Part shown: positions 61,183 to 64,000 of the stretch, in pieces
Layout of the letters: each line of letters opens with the position of its first letter
How positions within the stretch are numbered: the stretch's first letter is position 1
Assembly (NCBI GenBank): GCA_021234155.1
Contig: JAJEKV010000059.1
Location: 3,479,167 to 3,543,166, forward strand
DNA: 64,000 bases
From: Isoetes taiwanensis
Taxonomy: Eukaryota > Streptophyta > Lycopodiopsida > Isoetales > Isoetaceae
Reading direction: 5' to 3'
The notes under the pieces: model-generated
Told to the model about the DNA's origin: nothing
What the model saw: only the letters and a program-made list of their open reading frames with translations
Database searches by the model: none
Translations under genes and position numbers: made by a program

Positions 61183-62629
61183 GGATTGACCTTACAACTT
61201 GTTATGACTTGCAAAGAAGAGAAGGGTATGCCCCAATTGAATCAATGAACTCCAAAACTTTGATAAGTATCAAATTCTACTGCCAACAAGGTACTTATTC
61301 TGTCAACATCGAGCAGAACTAAGCTCCATTCGCTGGTATTTTCCAACATGTCTGCTTTGTTTTTAAATATGAAGAAGTTCATTCCATCACCTAACTTCCC
61401 TGAGTTTTAGGATGATCTAAAATGTAAAGGAAGTAGCGAAAGAGGAGTTTCGCTTTGGGTCTTATGCTACAGGTTTTCCCATTCTTAGATTTTCTCTTTC
61501 AGAATTTTTTTCAGACCCAAGATTTTTCTCATATTTCTTCATTCGGGCAATTATTTTTGCGAGATCACATTGCTTTTAAAGAGAAAAAAGAGGTGGATCA
61601 TATCACAAGATTGATCCTTGAACGAAAATTATTGAAAGGGAATACCTGCTATTATAAAATGATTGAAGACTATTACAATGCCTGGTTTGAGATGCTATGA
61701 CAAAACTGATTAAAAGCTCTTACAATGCAACATATGTGAATTGCGATGTGCTAAAGGTCTGATTAAATTGTAATGCAATATAACTTAAAACAGATATATG
61801 CGCCTCCACATCCTTCCCTCCAGTACTAAACTACAATTTATAGATTGGGAAAGCGTAAATAGTTCAAGTTGCATAAGGCAAACGTAAAAGCTTCATCAAA
61901 TAAAAGAGAATTGAATTAAATGAATTGATTTTTAACATCTACGAATATCAAAAGCGTATAGGTAAAAGAATGAAAGGCCTATAAATGGAAAATATGTCAT
62001 GCAAGCAGAAGATGGAACACCACAAACATGTTTCCATGACCCCTTGGCTTAAAAGCAAGATGAAACGCTTCATAGTGCAACATATATTATATTATATGTG
62101 AAAAAAAGAAAGTGCTTAACTTAATTACTGATTATTATTCTACGATTCAATGAGCCAGTAAACACCTAAATTCGACTTTGCCCAGAATGACATGGCCGAG
62201 TTATACCATTTGTTCTCACCTACTCGAATACTAAGAACGCCAGTTGTTTATTACAATGTTATTGCTAGAAGTTAGAATGGTAAGTAGAGGGGGCAAGTTG
62301 TATATCCTAATTTCTTGACTAGTTTAGGGTTACTAACCTTGAAAATTCTTTCGTCATTGGCACACCTTAGGCTATTTTCATAGAGTACTTTTATGGTATC
62401 CAAGTAGTGCAAACCATTTCACACGATAACATGCAATTGATGCCTATCTTGTAGCACACATATGTTACATTTGTGTCCTTAGAGCTTTCAATACCATCAC
62501 CTTGCTTAATAAAAGCATTTTCATAATTGGGATACATACTGTAGTAATTGATATTATTAAAAATTGTAGCTGTGGTAAACATATCCTAATAACAATGCAT
62601 ATGCCATTAGACAAATCCCATTTTGTTCG
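61183..62629. other. Region downstream of the aspartic protease
   Basis: No gene was confidently recognised. A plus-strand frame at 61455-61700 (81 codons) has no motif. The part nearest 62630 should include the protease 3' UTR. Confidence 0.45.
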
Positions 62630-64000
62630 TCAACATTGTTGAGGTGCAACAGAGATTAGAGATCTTTGTATATCAATTCCGAATCTGAATGTCTGTTGTT
62701 GAATATTACCTAGTATAGAAAGTGGAATGGAAGAGGGCGCAAAAGCAAGACAATAAGTACCATAATTATCGACGGGAATAACAATGTTGTTTCCAGGAAG
62801 GGGAAGATCAACTCCATTTTGAAGATGGAACACCACAGAGGGGACTTGAACTACTTGAAGACCAGAAAAGTTAAAGCAGGTGTCGAGAAGGTAAACAGGG
62901 GGAGCATAGGGGAGGTTGAGAGAAGCAGCTTTGAAAGCATCCCTAAAGGCAGTATAGGCAGGAGAGACGAGCCGAGAGACAGCAGTGCCAGTGTCGAGGA
63001 TGACACCACCAGTGCCATTAGGCTGGAGCTGGAAGAGGTAAGATGAGACGGGGACGAGAGAATTCCCCACAGAGATACCCAGTAGGGAGGTATAGTAATA
63101 CGTGGCGACGCGGGGGTGGCGATAGAGGGGGGTAAACGAGGACGAGGCGGGGATCGATCTGGGGCCGAAGGCGAGAGGCGAGGCGAGAGACGAACGGTCC
63201 CGATTGACAAGGCAGTAAGAGAAGGCAGAGCTAAAAGTGGCGCCGAGTTGGGAAAGGAACGAGAGGCGACCCCCGCCGAGCCCCAAGAGGCCGGCCTCGC
63301 CTTGGAAGAGGCCATAGTTAGAGTGGCCACAACCAAAGGCTATATTTGGGACAACTGCCCCATCCAATGAGAAGGACTCTGTACCAAAATCCCCAAATGT
63401 AACAGACTGGTCACTATACCTGAGCATATATGTGCATTGAAATCCTTTGCATGATCTATAATCCAGCATAGAACAGAGGGGCGATCCGCAGTAGACTGGC
63501 TGGTAACTGGAAGACCCTCTCGGATCGTAAATTGGATCGATCTGTCTGTAACAATTCTGGCATGGCGCACACTGTACCCATGATACATCGCTGCCTGTGT
63601 CAACCTCTAGATAGTATTCGTTCGCCGGATTTCCTATCCCCAATCTTACAAGATATTCCCCAATTCCTAGCCCCAATCCGGTTGTTACTGGTGCAGAAAT
63701 CAGGCTCCTTTTGGGCTTTTTGTGCACAAAACCAAGGTTTTTAGACATGGTTTTGATCCTCTGTTCATCCCCTTTTAGCAGATGTAGCAAATTCTGTTTG
63801 TGGGTCATTTTTTTGCTGTTGAATACTGTTCCTCTGTGCATAATTTGGGCTTGAAGGATCCCTTCTTGCAACCCATTTGGATTCTCCGGACCCCTTTCAA
63901 CATTTTTGGGAGCTTTATCAAGATGAAGATCCACGTTTGTAAAACCGAGATGGCCACATTGTGCCTGATACAGAGACAGGCATAGCAGAAGCAAGGAAAA
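62630..64000 (-). CDS. Aspartic protease, nepenthesin type (A1B), 5' end beyond the window
   Basis: The visible 450-odd residues form one uninterrupted frame ending at TGA 62630-62632. The true ATG lies right of the window. The first visible residues (LLLLCLSLYQAQC) look like the end of a secretory signal peptide. After a propeptide (about residues 20-100) comes EYLVRLGIGNPANEYYLEVD with the first catalytic motif DTGSD at residues 132-136. The cysteine-rich nepenthesin insertion (CAPCQNC to CTYMLRYSD) follows, then GVILDTGTAVSRL with the second catalytic Asp at residue 334. SILGNIQQQTFRFG is near the C-terminus. The layout matches the ASPG1/CDR1-like secreted proteases of plants, which act outside the cell or in the endomembrane system. 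It lacks introns here, which is common in this family. Confidence 0.93.
   Translation of the reverse strand, partial: FSLLLLCLSLYQAQCGHLGFTNVDLHLDKAPKNVERGPENPNGLQEGILQAQIMHRGTVFNSKKMTHKQNLLHLLKGDEQRIKTMSKNLGFVHKKPKRSLISAPVTTGLGLGIGEYLVRLGIGNPANEYYLEVDTGSDVSWVQCAPCQNCYRQIDPIYDPRGSSSYQPVYCGSPLCSMLDYRSCKGFQCTYMLRYSDQSVTFGDFGTESFSLDGAVVPNIAFGCGHSNYGLFQGEAGLLGLGGGRLSFLSQLGATFSSAFSYCLVNRDRSSLASPLAFGPRSIPASSSFTPLYRHPRVATYYYTSLLGISVGNSLVPVSSYLFQLQPNGTGGVILDTGTAVSRLVSPAYTAFRDAFKAASLNLPYAPPVYLLDTCFNFSGLQVVQVPSVVFHLQNGVDLPLPGNNIVIPVDNYGTYCLAFAPSSIPLSILGNIQQQTFRFGIDIQRSLISVAPQQC

Overview
This is a nuclear segment from a land plant, most likely a fern or another non-flowering plant. It has spliced plant housekeeping genes, a plant nepenthesin-type aspartic protease and a plant SULTR-type sulfate transporter, set among layered LTR, LINE and DNA transposons. 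The DUF7869-type transposases here are, to my knowledge, common in mosses, lycophytes and ferns and rare in flowering plants. The species assignment is an inference.

Layout. 1-1189 (minus): 5' part of a TFIIH p34/TFB4 gene, five exons, running off the left edge. 1.2-11.7 kb: no host gene; two short poly(A) retroposons with target duplications, a 726-bp tandem duplication, a long (CTAT)n tract and a diverged 2-kb duplication. 11745-16241 (minus): a complete eight-exon guanylyl cyclase 1 (GC1/GUCD1-like) gene. 16.45-18.97 kb (minus): a truncated GC-rich LINE.

20007-56397 is one Ty1/copia retrotransposon on the minus strand, burst open by nested insertions. Its LTRs (319 and 315 bp), GGCAA target duplication, tRNA-Met-like PBS and polypurine tract can all be read. 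The pieces are in gag-protease-integrase-RT-RNase H order and total about 4.86 kb. Insertion A (21251-31709) is a 10.46-kb DNA transposon with 24-bp TIRs and an ATAC target duplication. Insertion B (32747-53269, flanked by TATTC) holds a LINE, an intronless intact sulfate transporter (38412-40487), a second decayed DUF7869 transposase, a possible tyrosine-recombinase relic, a Ty3/gypsy fragment and LINE relics. A 538-bp foldback MITE (53384-53921) is a third insertion.

The most unusual system is insertion A. It carries two tandem small genes with matched TATA boxes, a minus-strand DUF7869 DDE-like transposase, and a divergent plus-strand spliced gene. That gene joins a ParB-like motif to a methyltransferase-like fold whose catalytic tetrad appears lost. 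A 14-bp CpG-rich palindrome (ATCGCGGCCGCGAT) recurs inside the element. A second, decayed member of the ParB-like family lies at 57.0-60.0 kb, outside the copia element.

60-64 kb: a 594-bp retroposon with a 17-bp target duplication, then an aspartic protease gene (minus) whose start lies beyond the right edge. All functional calls come from reading motifs and splice sites by eye; no database search was run.
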